The notes under the pieces: generated by a model
Seen by the model: the letters and a program-made list of their open reading frames with translations, nothing else
Database searches by the model: none
Told to the model about the DNA's origin: nothing
Origin: Streptomyces sp. HUAS MG91
Lineage (GTDB): Bacteria > Actinomycetota > Actinomycetes > Streptomycetales > Streptomycetaceae
NCBI RefSeq assembly: GCF_040529335.1
Contig: NZ_CP159534.1
Coordinates: 1,178,001-1,242,000 of the forward strand
Reading direction: 5' to 3'
DNA: 64,000 nt
Position numbers and translations under genes: made by a program
Part shown: positions 35,828 to 45,104 of the stretch, one piece after another
How positions within the stretch are numbered: the stretch's first letter is position 1
Layout: each line of letters starts with the position of its first letter

Positions 35828-36811
35828 ATGTCCGACCCCATCGACGACCACGTCACGTCGGCCCGGATTCCCTCCGACATCAGCCGCAGCGACAAGATCG
35901 TCGGGCCGTTCACGGCCCGTCAGGCCGCCTTCCTCGCCGTCGGCGCACTGGTGCTGTACGGCGGCTGGTGGTTGTCGCGCCCCTATCTGGACCCGCTCGC
36001 CTACGCGGCCCTCGTCATCCCGATTGCGGGGACGATCACCGCGATCGCTCTCGGGCGGCGCGAAGGCGTCGATCTGGACCGCTTCCTACTCGCCGCCGTA
36101 GCCCATGCCCGTACGCCCAAGCGGCGCGTCCACGCTCCCGAGAGCGTCGGGCCGCTGCCCGATCTCGTGCCCACCCGCATGGCCCGGGCGGCGGGCCGAG
36201 CCCCGGCCGCGATGCGCATGCCGCACCGCGGCGTCGCCCCGGCCGGGGTGTTGGACCTGCGCAGCGAGGGCAAAGCGGCCCTGGCGACCTGCTCGACAGT
36301 CAACTTCGAGTTGCGCTCCGGGGCCGAACAACAGGCCCTCACGGCGGCGTTCGCCCGCTGGCTCAACTCGCTGACCGTTCCGACTCAGTTGCTGGTGCGT
36401 TGTCATCGCGTCGACCTGACCCCGCTGGCAGGCCGGCTCCACGAGGACGCCGCTGCTCTGCCCCACCCGGCCCTGGAGCATGCGGCCCGCGCCCACGCCG
36501 ACTTCCTCGCTCAACTCGCCACTGGCCGGGACCTGTTGGCCCGCCAAGTCGTCCTGGTCGCCCGCGAACCCGCGCCCGCGCGCGGCGCTGCGCGGCGGGC
36601 GGACGCCGACCGCGCCCTGCAGCGCATCAACGAGGCGGACCGTGCGCTCGCCGCGGCCGAGATCACCGTCACGGCGCTGGACGGCCCGCAGAGCGCCGAA
36701 CTCATCACCTCCGCCTGCAATCCGGACACCCCTGCAGCGGTCGTCGGGTGCGGTGGCTGCAGCATCTCGTCATACGTCATCTCCGCACTGCTGATCTCCT
36801 CCCCCACATAG
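35828..36811 (+). CDS. PrgI/VirB3-like conjugation protein, C-terminus probably replaced
   Basis: A 327-residue frame after an excellent AGGAGGT site. Residues 20-75 match a PrgI-type membrane domain (GPFTARQAAFLAVGALVLYGGWWL) followed by a soluble ATPase-associated part. After about residue 300 (SACNPDTPAA) the predicted sequence becomes unlike a protein and runs antisense to another gene fragment. The natural end and the VirB4-type ATPase usually next in such clusters appear to have been lost by a deletion around 36730-36760. Confidence 0.75.
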   Translation: MSDPIDDHVTSARIPSDISRSDKIVGPFTARQAAFLAVGALVLYGGWWLSRPYLDPLAYAALVIPIAGTITAIALGRREGVDLDRFLLAAVAHARTPKRRVHAPESVGPLPDLVPTRMARAAGRAPAAMRMPHRGVAPAGVLDLRSEGKAALATCSTVNFELRSGAEQQALTAAFARWLNSLTVPTQLLVRCHRVDLTPLAGRLHEDAAALPHPALEHAARAHADFLAQLATGRDLLARQVVLVAREPAPARGAARRADADRALQRINEADRALAAAEITVTALDGPQSAELITSACNPDTPAAVVGCGGCSISSYVISALLISSPT

Positions 36812-37143
36812 TCGAGCCGCACCTCCCAGTCACCGCCGGGGAACACTCCCAGGTCCAGCACCCCCAAGGCGCACCGCGCCGCGTCGCACAAATCGACGCG
36901 GGCGTCCCTGATACGGAACCGGTCATCCCGCGCGGCTCGCGCGGCGAAGTAGTCCACGAAGCCAGCGCTCATCTTTGACAGGGTCGGGCGCAAGGGAAGG
37001 TCACCGTCGCATATCCCGCCCCAATAATGATCGACGGACGCGCTCATGCCCTTGAGCACGGCCTCGACCTGCCGCCCCGCAACCCTGTGCCCCGTCACCC
37101 TCAAGTCCGTCATGGCCAACAGCCTGTCAGCCCGCACTGACAC
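36738..37143 (-). pseudogene. 3'-truncated gene of unknown function facing the PrgI-like gene
   Basis: About 135 codons of plausible protein, from MTDLRVTGHRVAGRQVEAVL through FVDYFAARAARDDRFRIRDA to DWEVRLDYVGEEISS, then the frame runs antisense into the PrgI-like gene. No family is recognised. Start is GTG 37143 or ATG 37113, both without a strong ribosome binding site. I infer a gene cut by the same deletion that truncated the conjugation module. Confidence 0.5.
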
Positions 37144-37513
37144 CGCGCCGAGCCGGGCCTGGAACTACCCCGGCGCCGCTTCTGCCTCTGCGGCAGAGCA
37201 GCGGACTCGAAGAACGCCGCCAAGAACATCACCGTGGCCGTTCGCGTCGCCGACATGCACGACCTGTTGCGTGTTCAAATAATCGACTGATCTGCCGAGT
37301 GCCGAGCCAGGCACGCAGTTGCCTCAGATCCCGTCCCCGCCGCCGTGAGGACGCACAGCATGATTCAGGCCACTCCGTCTGAAGCACGTTGCCTCTGCAA
37401 TGCCGAATGGGAGAGGATGTTCGACGAACTATGGGGCTTACGGTGCGCGCGCGCCGCATGAGGCATGGCGGCGGCGGGTTCAACCGTGGTGACCGGGGAC
37501 CAAGGGGGAACCG
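37144..37513. other. intergenic region before the type VII locus, with a possible gene remnant
   Basis: Plus-strand codons at about 37170-37290 read as SKNAAKNITVAVRVADMHDL and stop at a TGA, which looks like the tail of a lost gene. The rest, up to AAGGGGGAA before the ATG at 37514, should hold the promoter of the secretion operon. No clear -10/-35 pair was found. Confidence 0.4.
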
Positions 37514-37843
37514 ATGAAGTTCGACATGGGATCGACGACGCTTGCGACGCTGACCAAGTCCACGAGCGGGTCGAGTGACGATCTGGGCGCGCTGATCCAG
37601 CAGTTGATCGCCGCCGCGCAGCCGTTGGAGGGGAAGTTCAACGGCGAGGGCAAGGCGATGTTCGACGCGTTCAAGGCGCACTCGGACGAGATCACGGCCG
37701 CGCTGAACGGCTCGTTGTCCTCGATCCTGGGCGGCCAGTCCGGGATGGACACCGCGTTCGGCACCGGTGACCAGGAGCAGTCGGACAACGCGCAGCAGAA
37801 CATGAGCGCCGCGAACTTCGACGCGGCCCGCTTCAGCGGCTGA
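37514..37843 (+). CDS. WXG100/ESAT-6-like small secreted protein
   Basis: A 109-residue helical protein, two predicted long helices joined by a turn (KFNGEGKAMFDAF), the size and shape of ESAT-6-family effectors and chaperones of type VII secretion. The WXG tripeptide itself is absent. It has a good ribosome binding site (AGGGGGAA). It is followed 36 bp later by a second ESAT-6-like gene, so the two probably form a heterodimer. Confidence 0.8.
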   Translation: MKFDMGSTTLATLTKSTSGSSDDLGALIQQLIAAAQPLEGKFNGEGKAMFDAFKAHSDEITAALNGSLSSILGGQSGMDTAFGTGDQEQSDNAQQNMSAANFDAARFSG

Positions 37844-37879
37844 ACCACACGCGGCATCACACGGGGAGAGGGATTCATC

Positions 37880-38188
37880 ATGGCGACTTCGGACCGGCGC
37901 TCGTACGACACCGGCGCCTCGGCAGAGGTGCAGGGCAGCCTGCAGGGCATCATCGGCCGCCTGGAGACGGTCCTCGGCGACCGGGACCGTGCGGTGAAGA
38001 CCGCGATGGCCGACTACCAGGCCGACGGCGTCTCGGACGAATACCACGGCAAGGAAGTCCGCTGGAACCGCGCGGCGAACGAGGTGCGCGACATCATCCA
38101 GTTGGTGCGTACAACGCTGGAGAAGAACGACGCGACCGCCCAGTCCACCCTCGCCAAGGCGCGGGCCGCGGTGAACAACATCGGTTGA
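37880..38188 (+). CDS. ESAT-6-family small protein
   Basis: A 102-residue helical protein, strongly reminiscent of the streptomycete 'pore-forming ESAT-6 family' group: DRRSYDTGASAEVQGSL at the start, VKTAMADYQADGVSDEYHGK at the turn, LEKNDATAQSTLAKARAAVN at the end. GAGAGGG precedes the ATG. Predicted partner of the preceding protein and substrate of the EccC motor encoded downstream. Confidence 0.85.
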   Translation: MATSDRRSYDTGASAEVQGSLQGIIGRLETVLGDRDRAVKTAMADYQADGVSDEYHGKEVRWNRAANEVRDIIQLVRTTLEKNDATAQSTLAKARAAVNNIG

Positions 38189-38259
38189 GACAGCGGGAGT
38201 TACGTGCGTTTCCGGCCCGGTGTGATGCCCGGGCCGTCTACGGGGATGAGGGGTTTGTC

Positions 38260-38658
38260 GTGACGGGGTGGGACATCGACCCGGCCGGGGTGTCCGGCGT
38301 GTTGTCCAAGTCGGGCACCGCAGCGAAGGACATGTCGAAGGCGGGCGGCGCGATGCAGAAGGACCTGGAGTCCGCGTCCTCCGCCGCAGGAACGCTCACC
38401 AGCCAGTACGGCCCGTACACCAGCACCGCAGGTGTGGTCGGGTCAGCGCTGGCGCAGTTCGCACAGCACTGGAACCGGGACCTGGTCTACATCGCCCGGC
38501 GCACCGAGAAGTCATTGAACGGGGCGGCCGAGGCCACCACCGCCTATGTGCACGGTTCGCAGGAGCAGGCGGCCAACGCTCAGCAGGAGGCGGCCAAGGA
38601 GCCGGCGATCGACATGCCGGGAGCAGGCGAGATCGGGCATCGTACGGAGGGTCGGTAG
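38260..38658 (+). CDS. DUF6507-like secretion-associated protein
   Basis: A 132-residue helical protein starting at GTG 38260 with GAGGGG six bases upstream. The sequence (GWDIDPAGVSGVLSKSGTAA, then two long Ala-rich helices) resembles DUF6507 proteins of streptomycete type VII loci and may be a third WXG-like partner or a toxin chaperone. The toxin gene starts 2 bp after its stop. Confidence 0.7.
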   Translation: MTGWDIDPAGVSGVLSKSGTAAKDMSKAGGAMQKDLESASSAAGTLTSQYGPYTSTAGVVGSALAQFAQHWNRDLVYIARRTEKSLNGAAEATTAYVHGSQEQAANAQQEAAKEPAIDMPGAGEIGHRTEGR

Positions 38659-38660
38659 CG

Positions 38661-41228
38661 GTGAGCGAGCAGCTGATCGACCCTGCCGGCATCCCGCACT
38701 TCATCGGTGACCTCGCCACCCTGGACACCGACGTCACAAGCCTGACCGTGCACGCCGGTGAATTCCGCACGGCAGGCTCGGACGTGCACACGGAGTTCCA
38801 GGGCCTTTCCGCGTTCTACCAAGCGCCGGAAGCGGACGAGCTGTTCGCCTCCACGCTGCCGGTGAAGACGAAGACGGACGCGTTCGCCGACGACCTGGAG
38901 AAGGTCGCTAGCGCGCTGTCCGCCTACAGCACCGAGGTGCAGCCCCTGGTCCAGAAACTGGAAACCCTCAAAGCTGACGCGACCGCTTTCGTCAACTCCG
39001 TTTCCGGCGACGACGACTGGCGCAAGGACCAGGACAAGGTCGACCACAACAACGATCTGTGGCACGACGTCAACCACACCGTCGCCGCCTTCCAGTCCGC
39101 CGAACGTGCCTCCTACAACAAGATCATGGCGCTGATCGACGGCACACGGTTGACCACCGACGACGGCTCGCACGGCGAGGGCATGTACGGCTTCAAGGCC
39201 GACGACCTCGACCACGCCGAAGAAACCCCGTGGGGCTCGTCGGCCGAGCGCGAGTACGAGGGCATCGAGTGGCTGTACCACCGGGCCAAGAGCTTCGTGT
39301 GGGACGGCTTCATCGTCGACGGCGTATGGGGCACCATCAAGGGCCTGGGCACCCTGGTCGGCTTCGACGGCTGGGACATGGCAGGTGAGGCCTGGAAACA
39401 CCTCGGCCAGCTCGCCATCGCCTCCTCCATCACCATGATGCCCGGCGTCGGTGTCGCCTACTGGACGGCCCCCGAGGACAAGCTCCCCTCCTGGCTGCGC
39501 GAATCGCGCACCACCATGAAGGAGACCGGCAAGGCCCTGGTCGCCTGGGACACCTGGAAGACCAACCCGTCCCGCGCCGCTGGCCAGGTCACCTTCAACG
39601 GACTCACCGCCATCTTCACCGGCGGCTCGGGCAGCGCCGCCTCCGGCGCGGGCAAGGCCGGAGCCGTCGCCCGCGCCCTGTCCGTCACGGGCAAGGTGGC
39701 ACGGATTGTCGACCCGATGACGTACGTCGGCAAGGCCGGCAAGTTCGCCCTGGTCAAGGTCGGCGATACCTTCACCGCCCTCAAGAACCTCAAGTCGGGT
39801 GTCAGCCTCGACCTGCTCAAGCAGGCCGACGCCATCAAGTCGCCCCGCATCCCGGAGACGGCGATCCCCTACGTGGACAACGCCACTGGCAAGGTCGTCT
39901 ACCTCACCGACGAAGGTCACCTCCTCAACTCCGACGGCAGCCTGCACCAGCACGCCGAGCAGGCGCCCGGCGAGGTGTCCGCCGCCGACCGGACACGCCT
40001 CGACTCCAGCCAGCAGCCATCTGTCGGAACAGGTACACGAGAGCCTCAACTTGTGGGCGCCCATGCAGCAACGAACTCGGCTGGCGATGCGGGCCAGACG
40101 AGTGGGCATGTCGCTGGAAGTACCGCAAGGAATCTTGATCAAGGCTCAACAGCTGCGCACTCGGCGGCTGGCTCGGGAAGCTCGCATGGTTCAGCACACG
40201 GGCCGACGCCGGACCACAGCGTTCCGGCTGGAACGAGGCCAGGCCCCGGGGCGCCGGATGGCGGCGCTCCACACGCGGCTGCTCCCGACGGGCAGAACGC
40301 GGATCACCATGCCAATGGCGCCCAAGGCAGTAACGGTGGGGATTTGACCCCTGCGGAGCGCCAAGCCATTCAGGACGAGCATGTCCGTAAGGCCAACGAA
40401 GAGCCGGACTGGTTCAAAGAGAACTACAACAAGGAAGGGCATCGCCTACCCCCCAAGGACAGACTCGTCGACGGAGCCGAGCTGCCCATCTTGGCCAAGA
40501 AACCCGGCGGGGGTTGGGTTGCCAAGCACGACATGCCTAGCGGCCCGTCGGAAATCAAGTTGGGGACGAAGCCGCTTCCCCGTAGCACGGCGCCCCATGA
40601 CGTTCTTCCTACCCTCGACAAGACAACCGCCAACCGCCAGGCCTACAAGCACCTCATCAACGCGCAGAAGGCGTTTGACGAAGTACCGTCGGCGGCGAAC
40701 CACACATCCCTGACCACAGCTCAAGACGCGTACGCCAAGCAGCTTGGCGACGTGCCGCCGAACAGCAAGATTTCCGAGAAGCTCGGCGAGGAAGCATCTC
40801 GGCTCCACGTGATTCCGCACGAGTTCCCGGGCGCCAAGGAAATTGTCCTCCCGAAGACGCCCAATGGGGCCCACGTGTTCGACGGCGCCTACAGGATCGA
40901 CGACGACGGAATCCTCATCGCCGAGGACAAGGCCCCGAAGAACGATCTCGACTGGCGGCAGGGCCGCGCTGATCCCGAGGATCCGGCAAATCCGCACGAC
41001 GGTGATGACGGCGGGGCGGCCGGCATGAGGGTGAAGCAAGGCACGCGTCTGTATCTGCGGACCATCTTGGCCGAGATGACCAGACGTGGTGGGCGCGACG
41101 CCGAACTTGCGCGCGAGTTCCGGGAGGCACTGAAGGCCGGTAAGTTGAGGTATGTCCTGGTCAAGGCCCAAGAGCCCAATGGTTCGGCCTATGCTGGCGC
41201 CGTGTTCGAAGAAATGAAGATCTACTGA
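38661..41228 (+). CDS. polymorphic toxin with type VII N-terminus and PD-(D/E)XK nuclease tip
   Basis: An 855-residue protein. Residues 1-170 are helical and WXG/LXG-like. Next is a hydrophobic middle (about 235-400, with AIASSITMMPGVGVAYW), then a Ser/Gly/His-rich linker (about 445-560). The C-terminal domain (about 735-855) has FDGAYRI (Asp741) and ILIAEDK (Glu755, Lys757), a D...ExK pattern, followed by QGTRLYLRTILAEM and LRYVLVKAQEPNGSAYAG. This matches restriction-enzyme-like polymorphic toxins. The coding sequence turns visibly AT-richer from about 40,020. GTG 38661 has GGAGGG upstream. It should degrade nucleic acid in competitors; immunity is the next gene. Confidence 0.82.
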   Translation: MSEQLIDPAGIPHFIGDLATLDTDVTSLTVHAGEFRTAGSDVHTEFQGLSAFYQAPEADELFASTLPVKTKTDAFADDLEKVASALSAYSTEVQPLVQKLETLKADATAFVNSVSGDDDWRKDQDKVDHNNDLWHDVNHTVAAFQSAERASYNKIMALIDGTRLTTDDGSHGEGMYGFKADDLDHAEETPWGSSAEREYEGIEWLYHRAKSFVWDGFIVDGVWGTIKGLGTLVGFDGWDMAGEAWKHLGQLAIASSITMMPGVGVAYWTAPEDKLPSWLRESRTTMKETGKALVAWDTWKTNPSRAAGQVTFNGLTAIFTGGSGSAASGAGKAGAVARALSVTGKVARIVDPMTYVGKAGKFALVKVGDTFTALKNLKSGVSLDLLKQADAIKSPRIPETAIPYVDNATGKVVYLTDEGHLLNSDGSLHQHAEQAPGEVSAADRTRLDSSQQPSVGTGTREPQLVGAHAATNSAGDAGQTSGHVAGSTARNLDQGSTAAHSAAGSGSSHGSAHGPTPDHSVPAGTRPGPGAPDGGAPHAAAPDGQNADHHANGAQGSNGGDLTPAERQAIQDEHVRKANEEPDWFKENYNKEGHRLPPKDRLVDGAELPILAKKPGGGWVAKHDMPSGPSEIKLGTKPLPRSTAPHDVLPTLDKTTANRQAYKHLINAQKAFDEVPSAANHTSLTTAQDAYAKQLGDVPPNSKISEKLGEEASRLHVIPHEFPGAKEIVLPKTPNGAHVFDGAYRIDDDGILIAEDKAPKNDLDWRQGRADPEDPANPHDGDDGGAAGMRVKQGTRLYLRTILAEMTRRGGRDAELAREFREALKAGKLRYVLVKAQEPNGSAYAGAVFEEMKIY

Positions 41229-41241
41229 GAGAGGGGGCAAC

Positions 41242-42108
41242 GTGGCCATCCACATTCCCCGTCACGACTTCCCCGTGGCCGACGTGGACGAGACCGTGAG
41301 GCCGATCGTCCAAAGCGCAGAAGAGGCGCTCTCAGGCATCGAAACATCGGACTTCGATCGCTTCGATGCCTTGGACTACTCGCTGACGGTTGCCAAGTGG
41401 GCCTGCCTGACCGACCCCGCAGCGGAGGAATCTCCGACATGGGAAGCCTGGATCACTGCTATGCAGGTGGGCTCGGGCCTGTTCATCTCGGGGGCCTCCA
41501 ACGAGGGGCCCGTCGCTTGCCGCATCGGCAGCAAGGGCGAGATCAAGCACCTGCCCGCAACCGGCCCGCAAGAGTATCTACACGCGGGCAATTGGCTCAC
41601 ATCCTACTATCTTGCAGTTATTTGCCGAGAAAACGAACGAATTGACCAGTTGGTCCGCATTCCAGTCTCGTTCTTGCGCGCCTCTGGAATGGAGTTCGAC
41701 GAGTACATCTACGCATGGGTGGAAACCCTCCAAAACGCCTGGTTCGGGCGCCCTGAGACCTGGGAGACGCTCGTCACCGCGATCGATGGAACGGACCCAG
41801 CCGCACCTCACATCGCAAGTGCCGAACTCATGTTGAAGATCCTCTATCCGCCACTCGAAGTCTTCCAGCGTTACCAGCGGCAGGACCCGGAGCCCTTCAA
41901 CGCTGCTCTTGAACAGGCTCTCACCTGGCACCGTGAGTACTGGACCGATGACGAGGCTCGCACACGAAGCGGCGAGGGCCTGGTAGCCCTTGGCCCGCTA
42001 GCCATCGCCTGCATGGCCTTCGACGCGGATATCCCGGTCGAAATCGAATCTGAGTATCTTCCCCGCCACCTCTTGCAGCGAACATGGGTCGGCCAACTGG
42101 CCACCTGA
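41242..42108 (+). CDS. Imm49-like immunity protein
   Basis: A 288-residue cytoplasmic, mainly helical protein that looks like the immunity 49 family, with LTVAKWACLTDPAAE near the start and EQALTWHREYWTDDEARTR toward the end. It starts at GTG 41242 with GAGAGGGGG upstream, 13 bp after the toxin stop, the standard toxin-immunity arrangement. Its composition is AT-richer than its neighbours, as for the toxin tip, which suggests they moved together. It should bind and block the nuclease domain. Confidence 0.8.
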   Translation: MAIHIPRHDFPVADVDETVRPIVQSAEEALSGIETSDFDRFDALDYSLTVAKWACLTDPAAEESPTWEAWITAMQVGSGLFISGASNEGPVACRIGSKGEIKHLPATGPQEYLHAGNWLTSYYLAVICRENERIDQLVRIPVSFLRASGMEFDEYIYAWVETLQNAWFGRPETWETLVTAIDGTDPAAPHIASAELMLKILYPPLEVFQRYQRQDPEPFNAALEQALTWHREYWTDDEARTRSGEGLVALGPLAIACMAFDADIPVEIESEYLPRHLLQRTWVGQLAT

Positions 42109-42138
42109 TAGGCCCCGTTAGCAGTCTGGAATCGATCC

Positions 42139-42432
42139 ATGTCAGCCCAGGAATACGACAGCCAGCTTCTTGAGTCGGTGTCGGTACGTCGGCGGCGGCT
42201 GCGCGATGCGGTGTTGTTCGGTGCGCAGCGGCAACGACGCACTGTCGACGAACGCCTCGGGAAGGCCTTCACGGGAGTCGTGATCGCTGCCGTACTGTGC
42301 GCCGGATGCGTCGGGTGGTCCTTCATCTCTCACAGAGTGATCGGCAAGAGCGGCATCAACACCACCGTCCCCGTATCCACCCCCGCAACGACACCAGTTC
42401 AATCGCCGAGAAGTACGGATTCCGCTCGATGA
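42139..42432 (+). CDS. small single-pass membrane protein of the type VII locus
   Basis: A 97-residue protein: a basic cytoplasmic segment (SVRRRRLRDAVLFGAQRQRR), one membrane helix (FTGVVIAAVLCAGCVGWSFI) and a Thr/Pro-rich outer tail. Its place just before eccD is where other systems have eccB, but it is far too short and lacks the EccB outer domain. It may be a reduced structural replacement. Confidence 0.65.
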   Translation: MSAQEYDSQLLESVSVRRRRLRDAVLFGAQRQRRTVDERLGKAFTGVVIAAVLCAGCVGWSFISHRVIGKSGINTTVPVSTPATTPVQSPRSTDSAR

Positions 42433-42445
42433 TAGGTTCGAACGC

Positions 42446-43816
42446 GTGATTTCTCAGGGGGCTGTGAGCCGTAACGCGACGGTGTTGAGTCGGGTGACCT
42501 TGGTCGGTGAGCGGCGACGGGTGGACTTGGTGCTGCCGTCCCAGGAGCCGGTGGGTCTACTTCTTCCCGAAGTGATGCGGCTGCTCGGGGACCGAGAGGG
42601 TGAGCGACCGCAGAGCCGCCATCTGGTGACGGTCGATGGCAGTGCGCTGGCGCCGGACGCGACGCTCGAATCCTCGGGAGTACCTGATGGTGCAGTACTG
42701 CGATTGGTGCGCCTCGAGGACTCTCCGTCTGCTCCGGTCATCCATGACGTGAGCGATGAGGCAGCCGGCGATCTGGACATGCAGGCGTGGCGCTGGGATG
42801 CGCGGGCTCGGCAGATCGCGGCAGTGGGCGCGTGCGTGGGGTGGGCGCTGGTCGCCTCCCTCTTGGCGCGGGCCGGGTTCGAGGCACGGGCAGTAGGCGT
42901 TGTCCTGCTGGTGATCGCGACGGTGGCCGCGGCGGCCGGTGCGTTGCTGGGGCGGGCCGGGCGTAAGGGGCTTGCCGCGGCGCTGATCGTTGCGGGGTCG
43001 GTGGTCGGGATGCAGGGAGCGTGGGCGCTTGCGGGTGCCCACGGCTGGTCCGGCGCCGTACGGTCCGAGGCCGTGGCCGGTGTCGTAGTCGTAGCGTTGC
43101 TGCTGCTCGGTTGGTTCACGCCGATGGGGCGTGGCGCCTTGGTCGGTGCAGGTGCTCTGGCCGGAGCGGCGGTGTGCTGGGAGGTCGCGCTCGCCACGCA
43201 GTCGGGCGGGACCGACCCGGTTGGTTCGGCTCGTGCGGGGGCGCTGCTCGCAGTGATGTCCGTGGTGGTGCTGGGTGTGCTGCCCCGACTCGCGCTGATG
43301 GCATCCGGGCTCTCCGGTCTGGACGACCGGCGCTCGGCAGGTACGTCGGTGAGCAGGTTCCAGGTGACGACCGCACTGGCCGCCACGCACCGCGGGATGG
43401 CGCTCGCGACGGTCGTCATGGCCGTGTCCGCGGCGGTCGCTGGTGTGCAAGTGGTGCGTACGGTGACCACGTGGACCGTGCTGTTGGCCATGGCCGTCGC
43501 CCTCGTGCTGGCACTGCGGGCGCGCGCCTATCCGCTCACCATAGAGGTCGTAACGCTGGTGGCCGCGTCGGGAGCAGTGATGGTGCGGCTGGCCTGGTTG
43601 TGGCTGGAGCAGAAGGGCGCGGCGGGTCCGATGGCGCTCTTGGCGGTGCTGGCCGTGGTGCCGTTGGGGGTGCTGGCCGTGGAGCCTGCCGAGCATGTGC
43701 GAGTGCGGCTCCGCAAGGTCGGTGACGTGTTGGAGTCGATCGGAGTGATCGCCCTGTTCCCGCTGGTGCTCGGCGTGTTCGGGGTGTACGGGCGACTGCT
43801 CGACACCTTCGCGTGA
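42446..43816 (+). CDS. eccD: type VII secretion membrane protein EccD
   Basis: A 456-residue protein with a ubiquitin-like N-terminal domain (about 5-90, VTLVGERRRVDLVLPSQEPV) and about eleven membrane helices. This is the EccD layout; EccD forms the membrane vestibule of the secretion complex. Start is GTG 42446, with GTG 42464 as an alternative. The stop is 10 bp from the MinD-like gene. Confidence 0.88.
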   Translation: MISQGAVSRNATVLSRVTLVGERRRVDLVLPSQEPVGLLLPEVMRLLGDREGERPQSRHLVTVDGSALAPDATLESSGVPDGAVLRLVRLEDSPSAPVIHDVSDEAAGDLDMQAWRWDARARQIAAVGACVGWALVASLLARAGFEARAVGVVLLVIATVAAAAGALLGRAGRKGLAAALIVAGSVVGMQGAWALAGAHGWSGAVRSEAVAGVVVVALLLLGWFTPMGRGALVGAGALAGAAVCWEVALATQSGGTDPVGSARAGALLAVMSVVVLGVLPRLALMASGLSGLDDRRSAGTSVSRFQVTTALAATHRGMALATVVMAVSAAVAGVQVVRTVTTWTVLLAMAVALVLALRARAYPLTIEVVTLVAASGAVMVRLAWLWLEQKGAAGPMALLAVLAVVPLGVLAVEPAEHVRVRLRKVGDVLESIGVIALFPLVLGVFGVYGRLLDTFA

Positions 43817-43826
43817 GGTGAGGGTG

Positions 43827-45104
43827 ATGACGAGTTCCGGCCGCTGGCAGGACGATGTACTGCGAGACCTTCAGGCGTCCGCCGATCAGCAGGCGGCTTC
43901 GGCTGATCCTCGGCTGCCGTTGCCGGTGCGTCGGCCGGACGAGGAACGCCCGCATCCGGGGCAACCACGCACCGTCTCCCATCACGAACCTGGGAACAAC
44001 ACCTTGCCTGTCCCTCCCGCTCCGGCCCGGGCGTCGCCGCCTTCGGCCGACATCCCCTCGATGATGCAGCCGTCGTCGTCTCCTGCCTCAGCTCACCCCG
44101 TCCCACCGCACCCGCATCCGCCGTCCCAGCCCGTCTCACCGACTCCTGCGGTACGTCCGTCCGGCCAGGCCCGGTTGCCGACCCAGACGCCCGAGTCGGT
44201 ACCCACGCTGGACCCGCGCCTCGCGATGGCACTCGGCTCTCCGCAGCACGGCGACTCGGTGGCCCGACGCACCGGACGCAGTCTGCGCAAGCTGGCCTCG
44301 TCCGCCGCTCGCGACGTCACCGAGGAGTCCCGCCTCGCCCAGGCACTGCAGCAGCCGGTGACCACGGGCCGGGTGATCGCGGTGACCTCGATCCGCGGCG
44401 GCGTGGGCAAGACCACCACGGCGGCGCTGCTCGCGCGCACCCTGAATCACTACCGGCACGACCCGGTACTGGCCCTGGAGGCGGACTCCGCGTTGGGCAC
44501 TCTACCGGTGCGCCTGGGCGCGGAGTCAGTGCGCTGGTCGTGCACCGACCTCGCGCACATCCTCACCCCGTCGATGCAACTGACGGACATCACCGGCTAC
44601 TTGGTGCCCGTATCGGATGGGGGTTGGCTGCTGCCCGCAGGCAATGGCCGGCTCAGCCCACCATTGGACATCCCCACCTACCGCACGGTCACGCTCGCGC
44701 TGCGCCGCTACTTCGCCGTCACGGTTGTGGACTGCGAGTCGCTGCCCGGTGAGGTGGCCCGTACCGCGATGGACACCGCCCACGCGCGGGTGGTGGTCGC
44801 CCCGCGTACAGCCGAGGGCGTCAACGCCACCCGCATCGTGCTGGACTGGCTCGCCCAGCTGCCGCACGCCGCGCTCGCCTCCACCGTCGTGGCGCTCACC
44901 ACGACCAGCAACGATCCGTCCCTGGAGCTGAAGGCGGCCATGGCCCACCTCCGCGAGACCGGCGTCACCGTCGTCTCCCTGCCCTACGACCGGCATCTGT
45001 CCGGCGGCGGCCCCATCCGCACCGACAAGCTCGGCGAGACCACCAGGCGCGCAGCCACCGAACTGACCGCCGAAGCCCTGCAGCGGGCGGTGCGCGTCCG
45101 GTGA
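43827..45104 (+). CDS. MinD/ParA-like ATPase of the type VII locus
   Basis: A 425-residue protein. A Pro-rich N-terminal half (about 1-140) precedes a MinD-like P-loop domain with SIRGGVGKTTTAALLARTL. The later part has VVDCESLPGEVARTAMDTAH (Walker B-like). Such ATPases are common beside EccC/EccD in actinobacteria and may position the secretion machine. The ATG at 43827 was chosen over an in-frame GTG at 43818; GAGG/GAGGG lie upstream of both. Its end overlaps the eccC start (GTGA). Confidence 0.85.
   Translation: MTSSGRWQDDVLRDLQASADQQAASADPRLPLPVRRPDEERPHPGQPRTVSHHEPGNNTLPVPPAPARASPPSADIPSMMQPSSSPASAHPVPPHPHPPSQPVSPTPAVRPSGQARLPTQTPESVPTLDPRLAMALGSPQHGDSVARRTGRSLRKLASSAARDVTEESRLAQALQQPVTTGRVIAVTSIRGGVGKTTTAALLARTLNHYRHDPVLALEADSALGTLPVRLGAESVRWSCTDLAHILTPSMQLTDITGYLVPVSDGGWLLPAGNGRLSPPLDIPTYRTVTLALRRYFAVTVVDCESLPGEVARTAMDTAHARVVVAPRTAEGVNATRIVLDWLAQLPHAALASTVVALTTTSNDPSLELKAAMAHLRETGVTVVSLPYDRHLSGGGPIRTDKLGETTRRAATELTAEALQRAVRVR

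Noticed and set aside
34243..36978. A very long plus-strand open frame through the TrbL-like and PrgI-like genes.
   Set aside because: It is an Arg/Pro-rich out-of-frame reading of GC-rich coding sequence; the overlapping frames have signal peptides, membrane helices and ribosome binding sites.
37046..37282. A 78-codon plus-strand frame before the type VII locus.
   Set aside because: It starts antisense to the truncated gene and has Ser/Thr/Arg-rich shadow composition; a neighbouring frame gives a more protein-like remnant.
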